DNA from: Climacteris rufus
Taxonomy: Eukaryota; Chordata; Aves; Passeriformes; Climacteridae
Direction of reading: 5' to 3'
Length of the DNA stretch: 64,000 bases
NCBI GenBank assembly: GCA_013398175.1
Contig: VZRZ01004921.1
Location: 431,912 to 495,911 of the forward strand
A program made the position numbers and the translations under genes. Shown here piece after piece: positions 50,519 to 62,889 of this stretch. The notes under the pieces are model-generated. The model did no database searches. It saw only the letters and a list, made by a program, of their open reading frames with translations, and was not told the DNA's origin. The number at the start of each line of letters is the position of its first letter. Within the stretch, counting starts at the first letter, position 1.

Positions 50519-52723
50519 ATATGCATTTGTGAAGCACTGGCATAAGACAAATCATATACTCTGCAACTCCCACTGAATATGTAAAGGATCTTCATGTATC
50601 AGCATAGGCAAGGGTTGAGGAATTAAAAAAAAAAAATCATAACTAAATCACCATAACATCTTTTCCCCTACGGCAATGCCACCAAGAAAGAAGGCAGAAC
50701 AAGAACTGTATCCAATAATATCTACTGTGAGTGTTCATTTCCATGAGACAAATGTTGCTGACGTGAAGACAAGGCAAAGCATGTGACTTCAATGTAATTT
50801 GTTCTGTTGGTTTTCAGGGCCATTTAAAACCATGTGTCCTTCTGGCTAGAAGCTCTGAAACTATGAGAAAAAATTCCGCAGGTAAACACAGAAATTATAT
50901 AACATAAATATTTTTATTGATAAAATCAACATCAAAATACAAAAAAATCAAAAGGAAGTAACAAGGGATAAGTGGAGGGGAAAAAACAACAAACACCAAA
51001 ACAAACACCTCAGTCTATACCAAATTAAATTTTAAAATGTTAAAATTTTCTTTAAACTTCTACTCTAACATGATGGAAGATGGGACAATAAATATTGTTA
51101 AAGGGGAAATCCAAACACCAATCGTTTGGATACCCCTTTTACACTACATTGTTTTATTTATACATTCAGTTGACCAAGCATTTTAAAACTATATTTAATT
51201 AATGCATTAAGAGATGCAATTCTAGTACACTGCTTTATTTATTTTTTTATGCTAGTGAACTGGTTTTCTTGACCATGTTAAAAATGAGACACTAAATATT
51301 GCTAAAAAATACAAGCTAGAAAGATTTGAAAAACTTGCTGAACAAATAAATTAACTATGCATAGCTTTAAATCAAATTGGTAGTTCCAATATTTTAATGA
51401 AATAAATTATAATAATTCTGTTTGCCTGATCAAAGAGCAAACAAAGAAAAGAAAATTAAATTGACTGCTTGTTAGTATTAGTTTTAGCTGACTGGAAAAG
51501 GCCAAGTTACAGCAATAATATAGCTATGATAGCATGATAATAAACATGATGTTAACTTGATATGAGGTGAAAAGAGTAATTAAAGTATCTGTATGCTAAT
51601 TATGCAAAAAGTCTGATAATCTGAATTCTTAGTAGGAAAAGACAAAAACATCTCTTATCCCATTGTTGCCCAAAGAGATGTGTTATGCTGTCTCCCATAC
51701 TGACTTGCTTTCGAAAAGCCAGTGATACTGCTAGATGTGCTAGGTTAGTGTGCTGATTTAACACCAGGTAGAAATTAAACTCCAAATAAGCCACTCCCCT
51801 TCTCCTCACCTCTTCAGGTAAGATAGGGACAAAGACAGACACTATGGGCTGAGATAACAAAAAGCTAAAAGAAGCAATGGAAAAAGTTGCACATATATGC
51901 CATGGTCACCAGAAACAATTGTTTTAGTCTATTTGCCATTTCTAAAGTGATAGAGGTCCAACAGTTTCAGGAAAAAAGGAATGTCTAAGCTCATAAATAA
52001 TTTGATGGTGTGGGGGATAAAAGGGTTGAAACAGCTTATGTAAGTGCACAATTTAGAAGCACAGATAAATGAAGAAGCTTTTCTATTTCCAATGTAACTA
52101 CCACATCTTTCATCTTGAGTAATGATTTATGAAGTACAAAAATCAATAAAAAATCCATTCTAAAAACTTGCATTTTGAAAAGTATCTAGGTGAACATATA
52201 TAGAAATGACAGCAACACTGACATCCTCTTGTCTTCTTTTAAAGTTGTATATGCAAATATATGCAGGAGCCTGAAATATAATTTGTACTTTACTACAGTT
52301 GAGTCAAATTTCCAAACGATGAATGTAGCTTCTGGATAAGAGTTAGATTTTGAATAATGAAGGAAGACGGTGTTTAGATATGAGCCTGCCTTTGTGTGGA
52401 ATTGACTTCTGCAAGTTGCATTCCAGGCATGTTTTTAAAGCAAAGATCAGACTGAATGAAAAGCAATATATTATAGAAAAAGTGAGCAAGCAAATACATA
52501 CTTAGAGCAAACTTCATTTGAAGCACACATACTTTTCCAAACATGAATTCCTAGAGATATCTCATCACACAAAGATAACAGATAGTCAGTGTAAGAGCAG
52601 TAGTAGTATGAGTCAGCTTTTTACTATGACTGTGATATTTAAGCATAATTTTCAAATTTCACCACCACTTTGGTAATGCTTAAAGGTAAAGAGTTTTTTG
52701 CTGCACTTTTATAGGTTTCCTAC
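50519..52723. other. CSMD1 intronic DNA, no recognised element
   Basis: AT-rich intron leading up to the CUB 2 exon, with an A/C tract at about 50980-51010. No other feature seen. Confidence 0.6.
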
Positions 52724-52836
52724 CTTGAAACTGAGCATTAAATCCCTTTCGTCTGTGATTGCTGTCAGACGTAAAATGGAGTCGTAACCAGTTCTTACTG
52801 CTGATAACAGGAGAAGGTAGATTCATACCAGTCAAC
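52724..52836 (-). CDS. CSMD1: CSMD1 exon, C-terminal half of CUB domain 2
   Basis: On the minus strand a polypyrimidine run ending CCAG precedes a 113-bp exon that ends CAAG before the donor GTAGGA. It enters at phase 2 (the first G completes a split codon, expected Trp) and leaves at phase 1. The peptide starts LTGMNLPSPVISSKNWL and ends KGFNAQFQ. It carries the late-CUB signature: a run of alternating hydrophobic residues (WLRLHF), then SD and a GF near the end. From memory this segment is identical or nearly so to human CSMD1 CUB 2, while the CSMD3 and CSMD2 counterparts differ at several positions. CUB domains are extracellular beta-sandwiches that bind proteins or carbohydrate. The first half of the domain, including its first cysteines, is on an upstream exon outside the window. 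No frameshift or stop is present. Confidence 0.93.
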
Positions 52837-55800
52837 CTGGAAAAAAAAAATCGAATATTAATGCTAAAAAAATAAATTCATATGTACATCACTTAAAAAA
52901 AACCAAACAACCCAAACCTCAAAATATGTTAAAATAGATGATTCACTGTCATCTAATCTCAATGTATTACTAGTTAACGATTATATTAAGAGAAATATGA
53001 GGGCATTTTTCTCATTACAACTATCCATTTTATGATTAAAACTTGTATTTCCAAACCAGTTTTTAATGAATTAAAGAAAAGCAGTCTTGTGAGAGTGTGC
53101 ACGCAAGTGTAGGTGTGCATGCATGTGTCAAAACATTCAGCAAAAAATAAGCATATTCAGTTATGACAAAGTCTCATCATCTGACTCCTTGCTGTGACAA
53201 TTACCTCACAGGAAGCCAAATCTCAAGTACTAAGAAGTGTTAAATAAGGGTTATGGATGCTAGTTAATGTTAAGCTTGGGTGGTAAATTACTGGTACATA
53301 ACTATCCTGGTGCTTTGGTGTATATTAAGTCCTACCTACATTTAATTAAAAAAAGAGAAGACTAAGCACAACCGAATGCAGGCTGACCAACTTGCATTAA
53401 CTATGGATATTGTTAAGAAAGAGTGCACAAAGAATTTTTCTAATACAGGCAACAGGCCCTTGGACCACACTGGATTATTCCATTGTCATTCATTGCACTG
53501 CACCATTTGTTAACGAAGTAGCTACCACAGAGAACCTGATATAATGTAAATTCATGTCTCAGTTTACCAGATCTCTTTTTTGTTTTGCATGACCATGCTC
53601 CAGGTTTCAAATGTAGTGTTTTTCTTCTTTTTCTTTCTTCTGAATAGCTCTGGAGAACTACATAAAATTAAGATTCTCCTTTTCAAAAATGTTGATGAAA
53701 CAAAACTCAAACTGATGTCTATCAGAAATTCTCAGCTAAGACATAACCTGTGTGAGGGCAGATTTGCCAGTACTAGAGTAAACACAGCACATATTTTTGG
53801 AACCAAAAAATAACCAAACTGAAATGTGATTTAGTCTCTCTCCAAAATTAATCAATACAGTGACATAGATGCCTTTTTTTTCATCAGAGTATGAGATTTC
53901 AGAATTTCATTAAATATTCCAGATTACTAGGAAACCCATCAGGTTAAGAAATACTGCTTTTGGAGAAGTCTATTTAGAGCCATGACTGAATCCATTTTTT
54001 TTCTGTAATAGAACAAGACCAACATACTGAAATATAGACATTCTTAATAGAATATTTTTTTTCTACTTAGGACATACAAACTACATCAAAGAAATTTCAT
54101 TCTTATTTATAATCTCATTTTCTTATTTACTTGTTAACAACACAAGGGACACCCAAATCCTAATTAAAAACAGCTTTGATTGAAAAAAAGTTTGGTCTTT
54201 TAAAAGAAAATTTACATGCTTCATTTTAGACATGGTATTCAATAGTTCTTAAAGGTTTGTTAAAACATTCAGACCTATACATGTTTCTACATCTCATTCA
54301 AATGGATTTTTGTACTATATATTCTTTCATACACATTTTAGACTGTTTTGAAGCACCACTCTAAGTATTTCTAACTACAAACTGGCATTTTCTGTTTCAA
54401 ACCTATTTAGAATTTTTGAGTACCTGTAGAAAGTACTGTGATACAACTAAAAGGAAAAGGAAAAATAAACCCATATGTGGAATACAGAATATATCTTTGC
54501 TAGTATGTCTTAGCTATTGACAAGATGTATGCTAAATCTAGATGTTTTTACTATATATAGTAAGTTCATATCACTGAACTGATAATTCATTTCTCTGAGT
54601 ACACAAATTTATGTCCTAGAAACACTGTTTTGGGGGTTGGTTTTCTTTTACAAATAAAATATACACGTAGTAATATTCTATCTAGCCTATCCAGAGCTCT
54701 GAATTTCAAAGCTGGTAAAACTCCAGGCTAAAATATTAAATTGTAATACGAATTACATTGTACATTAATAAAAGATTAAATGAACATCATTATAAAAGCA
54801 TGTTCAGAGAAGATTTTTCCTTAGTTACATTCTAATAAAAACTATTTCCCAGATACACAATACATAAGATATTTTCATGGGAACTCGGAAAGGTACAGCT
54901 AAATAGCCTCAAATCTCCCCATTATTATGAAAGATAATATGATAATGACGCTGAGAGAGTATTTTATGCAACTTATTTTAGCAGAGCTCTAATTTAACTG
55001 CATTATTTCTATGCTACTGAATTCTAGAGAGGAATATGTTCTTTCTTTAACAGCAATGTTGTTTATGTTTTAATCAGAGAAAGTATAAAAAACTTAGTGG
55101 TTCTTGAAAGCAAGCTATAACCAGAGTATGACACAGTGGTGGCTTTTTCTGTAAGGCTTTCAAAATGTCTTCACTATAGTGCACAAATTCAGAAAAAAAA
55201 CAACAAATTCTGGGAGGACTAGATGGGAATCCTGTGGCCTATATGTGGACATCAGAGGTGGTGCTCCTACACAAAGCACTTCACTCTTTAGCATTCATCA
55301 TGTGTAGATGGGACTTCCTATGGAAAATTTCAGTTTCCAGTAATGACAGATCTAAAAGTTTGTGCCTACAGTGTAAAATTCCTCTTTACATATTAGTTGA
55401 CCATTTATCTGGAATTTCTGAAGGATGGGCAACCCAAATTGTGTGTAGAAGAGAGAGGTGGACATGGTTACTGCTGAATGTGGCAGATTGTCACATGTGG
55501 CAGATTGAAATGGTACAGCAGGCAGATCTGTAACTTGCACAGAAGTTGAGGTCGTATATAAAACTGGAGTTTTTGCTTCTTACTTATCTCTACATCTTTT
55601 TTTCTCTTTTTTTAATCAGAGAATAGGAAACAAATAAACTATGTCCATCACACAGTAAATCTCAAAATACAACAAAAATTTAATTACATTGTAGCTATGC
55701 TGCTCAGAGAAAAGCAAAAATCCATACTGTCAAGGACAGTTTGACTCCAGACCCACAAAGTGGAATACTATACCTACAGCAAAAAGCACAATGTGGGGGA

Positions 55801-57161
55801 GGGGTCCCTAGAACACACGTTCATTTGTTTTTCTGGTATACAAAATGCAATTCCATGGCAGGAGGATGTGCTTACAAGTCAGTGTTCTAGTTCACCAGTA
55901 GAGAGGCTGGACACTACCACTCAACAGATTCTCAAGGTCACATTCTCAAAAAGGAATGATCCCTCCCAGTCCCACAAAGAACAACACAGTGCTTCACTCG
56001 AGGCTGCAGGATGAGGAGAAATATTTCCTGTGCCTGTTCCAGCATCATAAAGAACTAAAGGGCCAAGTTTTGAGAGCTTTATGGTTATATTAGTACCATA
56101 CTACACACCTGCTGGCAAACACTGTGTCTTACAAGAAATGATTAGAAACAATTAAACAACCCAAACTATTCTCCTGCAAAATCTGAAGGCAGCCAAGCTG
56201 CTGCAGGATCAGAGACAACAGAGGAAGAGCTCTTTCTGTTTATCATTGTGAGGCATAGATAAACTTTTTCATGTTACACTACTTTAAGTGATGTTTTAAT
56301 TTTTATTCTTATTCCATCATTTTCTGACACAGACACTAATCTACTGTTTACACTAGTAATAAGACATTCTGTTTCCATGCAGGCTTGAAGGAGTAATGTT
56401 TTCCTTATGTATAGTATGTCAGATATAGAAGCAGAATATCTTTGGAAGTCTATTGCATTATCAAGAGATTGTGATACACTTTATCAAAATTATTACCAAC
56501 ATGTTTGTCACTGAAATATTTTTTCTCTAGTTAAGATTTTTCAGTAGTTGTGGTTTGACTCAACTACTTTGACAAAACTACTTTACATTTAATTAAGAGA
56601 ACTAACCTAGAGAGGAGTAATTTTGGTTTTGATTTTGGATCTGTTAATAAATAAAATAATTAATGCTTTTGTCTGAAGAAATAAACCAAATCTTGTTTCT
56701 TTTACAAGGTTCTTGACATTGTTTTGACTATAACAAAGAGGTAATCTATTCTTATCTTAGAAAACTACTGACAGTTCAGTTTTATGAAAATGCAGGAAAG
56801 AATTAGAGTGGGTTTTGTCAACTCATTTACCCTTATCCTTCTATTTTAGCTACTTTCCCCATTTAGTACTAAGCCAAATATCTATATAGTTGAAGTAACA
56901 TCATTTGTTCAAAAATACAGTAAGACAGTAAAAGATAAAATTAATTAAATCAAGTCTAAATAAAAAAAAAAATTGAAAATACACACTTAGTTCAGATTAA
57001 AAAAATACACAGAAGCCCTCCAACAAAACCTGTTAGGTCTAGGTTTGTATTCTTCTGCTACTTCTATGTTCACTTAAGCACAGAAGTATTTCTATCTAGT
57101 ATTTCTCTAGACTGTGTTTATTTATTTATTTATCTATTTATTTATTTTGGAAATAGTGTAA
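52837..57161. other. CSMD1 intronic DNA upstream of the CUB 2 exon
   Basis: Holds the polypyrimidine tract of the exon (minus strand) at 52839-52852, an A/C tract at 52893-52920, a 17-bp near-duplication at 55479-55508, and a TTTA microsatellite at 57117-57149. The first-half CUB 2 exon was not found. Confidence 0.6.
57117..57149. repeat. (TTTA)n microsatellite
   Basis: About eight TTTA units with one TCTA interruption, ending beside the LTR at 57167. Confidence 0.95.
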
Positions 57162-57166
57162 AATAT

Positions 57167-57625
57167 TGTTGTGGTTTAGGAATGGTATTCCCCAATTTAG
57201 TTCTTCCACCAACACACCAAAACACACTCGCTCCCCCTGCTTGCCCCTGACTTTCCAGTGGGATGGAGTTGAGAACTGGAGGCATAAAATGTGAAGATCA
57301 CGTGTTGAGATATGAACAATTTACTGAAAACAGCAATGAGATAAGAACAGTAACAGCAACAATATAAATTACAGAAGTATACAAAAAAGAGATGGTGATT
57401 CACATGCAAAAATGGCCACATGGACCCCAAGACAATGAAAAATGGCAGACATTGCTGTCACATTTTTCAACTGGAAGCCACACTCTTCCTTCTGGAAGCC
57501 AGAGTCCCTTATCCCTACCTTCAGCAATGCTCTGAGGTGGTATAGAATAACCTCCTGGACACGCCCACAGCCACACCCCTCAACTACTGCAAAAAATTAA
57601 CTCTGTCCTGGCCGAAATTAGGACA
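57167..57625 (-). mobile_element. Solo LTR, ERVL-like, minus strand, 459 bp
   Basis: On its own strand it starts TGTCCTAATTTCGGCCAGG and ends TTCCTAAACCACAACA. Flanks AATAT (57162-57166) and AACAT (57626-57630) form a 5-bp duplication with one mismatch. It shares CAGAGTTAATTTTTT and ACCACCTCAG with the plus-strand LTR at 4088-4575. Confidence 0.88.
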
Positions 57626-57630
57626 AACAT

Positions 57631-60600
57631 TTAATTAATTTCCATAACAGGTCTCTGGGCTAGAAAATGAAGAAAGGAAACTGTTCCCTAATTTTCAGCT
57701 AACAGCAAACTTCCATTTTGCAATCCTTTCAGCTAAAATATTTATATGAGCATCCTTGCAGTTACATCTCCAAACAAAAACTTTCAAAGATCATCACTCA
57801 GTAATTGACAAAATAATGGGAGGTAGTTTTACAAAGGAGTGAAATATGACGGTTGCAGCAAATAAATGAAGACAATGTGTATGCGAGTATATATAGTCTC
57901 TCTGTATGTATTATCTATAAGCTATATGTAAATATTTATTTAGTATAGATATATTAAATGGTAGAGGTTTATTGACTCAAACTTATTGTAACACCAGGAT
58001 GTCCAAAACTATCTGGTATCAACCAAGAGCAAGTAATGAGCTGCATTAGCTGTAAGTAAACGTGTATCTTTACAAGTTGTGTTAGAGGGTTCATTTGACA
58101 CTGAAACACACACACTATGGCTGCAGTTTCACAGAGAGATGAGGTGCTCTGACAAGCTGCTGCTACCTAAAAGAAGCATGATGTTCTTTTCTGTTCTTCC
58201 TCCTCCTGCATTTGCTACTCCTTCCTTAATCCTTTGCTTCTGTATTGCCCCTCCTCATACGTATCAACTTTGATTCTTGCTGGAATTTCTGTGATCTTAT
58301 TTAAGCGCTATAATGGAAGAAAATTATCTTCTCCTCCCCAGCCTCTCCAGGTGAGACATCTGTGTGCCATTTTAGTGAATCAAATTGCACATGGAAAAGA
58401 GAAATGAGTCAAAGCTGGCACAAATTCAGTGTCAGGAGCACAGGAAAAGCAAAGTGAAACAGACCTGGAGGTCATGACTTGGGCAAAAGAAGAATTTATA
58501 GATAAATATAAATTAGGGAACAACTCAACAAAATACAAGAGGGGATAGGTAGCCTAACAAGACTATTTGCAATACCAAGGATGTGAAACAATACTTCTTA
58601 TGCTTGATAAGTGAGACCGTGTTATCTCCTAAATAAGAACTATCAGTTTAACAGGAAAAGTGTAAATCCTCTCTTCTTTATGTAGTGTTTGAAATAAGAG
58701 AGTATTTATAATAGCTAAGACAATCTACAAGGAAAGGGTTCAGAAGAAGGGAGAGGAAAGGAGAGGGACAGTGTAAGGTGTTTCTTATGTAAAATAATTA
58801 GATCCAGCATGATTTTTGTCTGCTGACTTCCTTAACCATGTATTGTTATATTGAATGAATAAATGGTTTCATTTGCATTGTACCTTAATATTGCTTGAGA
58901 CAAGGATGAATTCAAATACTGGATACAGTTCTGGGTGAGGTTTTTTTCACCCTAACTTAAAGACATAGGAGGACCTTAGGAAATCTTAGCTTTTAATTAT
59001 CCCTAGACACACTCCTGAGGATTGTTTAGGAGAACAGGGTATGTCCCTGGGAAGCTGAATGAGACTGGCAGAGCTGTTTTCAGGTGAGTCAGGAAAACTA
59101 ATGCCTAATAGTAATCCAGAAGGCTCTTGCTGTACAGGAAAAATTTGACAAACACCTGAAGTCCTGATGGACCACAAGGAGTTTGCCAGAGAATTTTATA
59201 TCAAAATACTTTTGTTAGTCTGGGTCTAAGAAAATAGCTTGAATGAAACCCAGAATTGATGAGTGTAAAAAGGATGAAAGAAAGGAAAACACAGATGAGT
59301 AAGAGACTAAGCCCAAGAATAAGGTTTTACCATGACATTGTCAGTTTCAGTGATTCAGATACTTCAAGTAGAGTAGTATAAGAATGCAGTATGTTTTTAC
59401 TTGCTCATTTATCCCTCACATTGAGACTAGAAGGTTTAATCAATAATAAATGAAAGCATGCAATGAAAGTTCCTCTTTAAAATGAAATAACCCAACATTA
59501 AATAAAAGACTATGTCCATAATCATTTTATGTGGCATTATTGTGTAGTTATTGAATTAATTAAGGTTATTACTAACTTCATTGTATTATAAAGAATTACT
59601 GTCCATTAAACATTCTAGATATATGTTTCTTATGTAATTATTCTTAATGAGAGAAAAGTAAGAAGACTACTTTGCCTATGATAATGAATTTTGAAAATTT
59701 TATGTAGTTATTAGAGAATATTTTGAATCTGGCAAAATATTTCCCACTCCTTTTGCCCCCTTCTTATTGCACTTATTAACATTTATATTGGAACAGGTTG
59801 ATGACCTATTTAAAATTAAGTTAGGATAATTTAATATAAAATTCTTTAAGGCCATTTTTTTCCTTAAATAAATAAAGTTTTAAATGATAAGGCCATAGTC
59901 AGACAGGTAAAAATGGAAAGGTAAGAAGAAATTTTATATATTTAAAATATATATATATATATATATATACACACAAATCATATCCTCACAAGATATAGCT
60001 TAAGCTTCTTATGTTGTCTGAGCAATCTATATATATGCTTAGAAGCCCTTTAGCCTGGTGAAATGCGATGAGACAAGGCTTCATCTTCACTAATTTCAGT
60101 TGTTGGTAGTGAGTGGTCTCCATCTGTGAGAGGTTCCTTTTATAGACAAAGGAGAGGAGTAAGTATTTTGGGAGTGGATACCATCTGAGGTATTTTAGCC
60201 TTCCACATTAGTTTGAGATGAATCTCACTTCGGAATGCGAGAGCCATGGTGAAGAAATCAGTAAATACCAACACCTCAGCATCATCTGAGGTATATAAAT
60301 GCTACTGTAATTCTGCTTATGGGACATGACATAACTTGGAACTTCATTCTCCAAAGACAAACCTTTTTATTCTAATTTTGTGCACAAAAGTACCCAGCCT
60401 CTTCTGTGTATTTTGTCATCCTTCACGCTGGATGTGATACTTGCACATACTTTATGTTTGGCTAGAGGTTAAAGTCAAAGGCAATAGCTTTTTTTTTGTA
60501 ACGGGTGTTTGGAAAAGAGTTTTATTAAGAATATTTTTGTTTGTTGATTCTACAGTGTTAGCAATTCTTTTTCTTGATTACTGTGGTGATATTTAACAAA

Positions 60601-60764
60601 CATCATAAGGACAATATTCCATGGCACTCTGAATATTCTTCCTTTGGAAGATTATTACTGCTCTCAAGATGATGAATAAAAGAACAATAATTTCTTATAT
60701 GTCTAGGTTTTTTTCTGATGTATGACTTTCATTGTCCAGCAAAACTGGAACATTAAGTTCTGGG
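57631..60764. other. CSMD1 intronic DNA with a (TA)n microsatellite
   Basis: AT-rich, with a TA microsatellite at 59935-59975. No exon or transposon recognised. Confidence 0.6.
59935..59975. repeat. (TA)n microsatellite
   Basis: Long TA run with one TTTAAA interruption, ending ACACACAAA. Confidence 0.95.
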
Positions 60765-60918
60765 ACACCACAATCAATTAGAGTTTATTGTTTAATACAG
60801 TGATATTCCACTTAAGCCCTGAGTTCTGCAAGCCGCTCTTCTATAGCATTCAAAGAGTTCTTACATCCAGAGCCAGAGAAGGTATGTGTAGAGTCCCAAA
60901 GTGAAAATGGTAGCTATC
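60765..60918 (-). other. Candidate alternative terminal exon (minus strand, within a CSMD1 intron)
   Basis: On the minus strand a long pyrimidine-rich tract ending TTTTCCTTTAG precedes 60918. A consensus AATAAA signal is complementary to 60784-60789, followed by a GT-rich stretch (TTGATTGTGGTGT), as at a real poly(A) site. If joined to the preceding CSMD1 exon, whose phase is fixed by the exon at 52836, the frame would add Trp and then IATIFTLGLYTYLLWLWM before a stop. If the alternative AG five bases later is used, a 33-codon frame ending IEERLAELRA stops at 60812-60814, just before the poly(A) signal. I recognise neither peptide. No A-tract follows the signal, which argues against a processed pseudogene. 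It could be an intronic-polyadenylation exon, a lncRNA end, or chance. Confidence 0.3.
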
Positions 60919-62458
60919 CTAAAGGAAAACAAAAATGTAAAACAAGCTCACAGTTTAACAAATACAAAACTAAGTTGTAGGCATTTTTACTGCTACAAAT
61001 ATATAGTAATCTAGCGCTTCAGAGATAAAATTCTGCTTTAAAAGTTGTTCTATAGTTGAGCATAATTATTAATAGCTGCAGTGATAAAATATAGGTCTTA
61101 TAGCACACGCAGTATTCTGTTTAGGAGAACTGACGTTATAGTGTTTTTACTGCAACTATTCAGACAGGCATTTTTGCTAACATTCTGAAATCTCCACATT
61201 TTTTTACTGTGTTCGTATTAATCCCTTAACAAATTCTTTAGTATCTCATCTAGAGAAAATTTTAAACTCTTCAATAAATTTCAGAAACTGCTCATCTAAA
61301 AAGTCGTTCCCAGTTTTTTTGTTTTTTATTTCTTTAACTTTCAGTTATTCTGTGTTATAACAGAGGATTAAGATTTAACAAGATGAAATCCAAAGACCAG
61401 ATGTATGAATCAATGACCAGTAACCATGAATCTTATTATAGCTGTTCTGAAAAACTCAGTTAAATGATACAAAAACAGTACCTAGGCAATTTTTTTAGGT
61501 ACATCAAAGTATTCAATATGGGATTTCTTAAGTACATCAGGTACCTACTACACTTCTGTGCTGAAAAAAATTATTCTATGCTACACTATATTGTCTTTTC
61601 ATTTGTGGTTGCTACTGTAAGAGTTCCAAAATAAACTAAAATTAATATGTAAATATAATGAATTGAAAAATGTTTTTCCTCTCAGTGCAATTAATTTAAT
61701 TTCATTACTCTAGTAACTGTTCTCAGTTATGTATTTTATATTGGATGAGTTGTTCCATTTTTTTTTAATGAAACATTTCAGATATCCCATTTGGCTTTTT
61801 TATAAAATAACTAATGAAAAACAGAAATCCACAGGAAAAAAACTGGTTAAAAAAATAATTGGAAGTAATACTTAATAATTTTTTTTCTTAGGTTTTCATT
61901 TACAGAAATCACACTATCTGTTCTGACTAACAAAAACCTCCACAGATTTCTGTATTTAGAAACCTCAGTACATATGTGGGGATATTTAGCGCCAGTCTCT
62001 AACAGATGAATGTGAAAATATTTTTAAGAGCTCCTCTAGACTGTGCCTTTCTGCAGTGACTCTTGGCAATGAGTTTAGGATCAATCTATCTGGCATGTTA
62101 GATAATATCAAATAAGGAAAAATCTCATAATTGTTTATCTTCTTTTCATGATTCTCTATTATTAATCTTTTAGCTCCTAAATCAATGAAATCTTGTTATC
62201 TTACAATAGATTTAAGCTATATCTGGTAAAAGAAAATAACTCTTGGTTCCCAGTTGCAGACTGGGGTGAAAAGGAGCTGCTAATAAACAGAATTGCAGGT
62301 CTTCCATGGATAAATCTGTACACAGCTTACTTTAGTTTCTTGGGAAAAAAAAAATTAAAAAAAAAACTAAACAACCAAACAACAAGCCACACCACCACCA
62401 GAAAAAAAAATCCCTTGTACATTTCCTTTTAAAAGACTTCCTTTATCAGACTATAGCC
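60919..62458. other. CSMD1 intronic DNA, no recognised element
   Basis: AT-rich intron ending in an A/C tract at 62349-62412 next to the CR1 copy. Confidence 0.6.
62349..62412. repeat. A/C-rich low-complexity tract
   Basis: Runs of A followed by AACAACCAAACAACAAGCC and CACCACCACC, then another A run. Confidence 0.88.
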
Positions 62459-62889
62459 AGATCTGGGTCCCCAGCACAAGAAATACATGTTAGACTGGCC
62501 ATGAATACAGAGCACCTCTCCTGTGAAGACAGGATGAGAGAACTGGGACTGTTCAGCCTGGAGAAGGCTCCAGAATACCTTGAGAAAGATGGGTTCAAAC
62601 TTTTTAGCAGGGCCTGTTGCAATAGGACAAGGGTTAATGGTTTTAAACTGAAGGAGGATCAATTTAGATTAGATACAAGAAAGAAGTTTTTTACAATAAG
62701 GGTGGTGAAACATTGACCCGGGTGTGCAGAGAAGTGGTGGATGCCCCATCCCTGGAAGAAGATTCAAGGTAAGATAGGATGGGTCTTTGAGCAACCTGAT
62801 CTAGTTGAACATGTCCCTGTTCATTGCAGAGGGGTTGCACTAGATGTCCTTTAAAGGTCATTTCCAACTCTTCCAACTATGCTATGATT
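62459..62889 (+). mobile_element. CR1 LINE fragment, 3' end
   Basis: Forward CR1 with a partly readable ORF2 C-terminus: HLSCEDRMRELGLFSLEKA at about 62513 and GFKLKEDQFRLDTRKKFF at about 62640. It continues GAGGTGG-like sequence, ATGTCCCTGTTCATTGCAG and GTTGCACTAGATGTCC, and ends CTATGCTATGATT. Compared with typical CR1, the segment after SLEKA is shortened. An A-rich tract follows the tail. Confidence 0.92.

Noticed and set aside
42702..52836. Assignment of the two exons to CSMD3 or CSMD2
   Set aside because: The linker IELKSRGVKMLPSKD and the CUB segment fit CSMD1; the paralogues as recalled differ at several positions in both.
60765..60918. Processed pseudogene explanation for the terminal-exon-like segment
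   Set aside because: No A-tract follows the AATAAA, and an intact intron-type acceptor precedes the segment.
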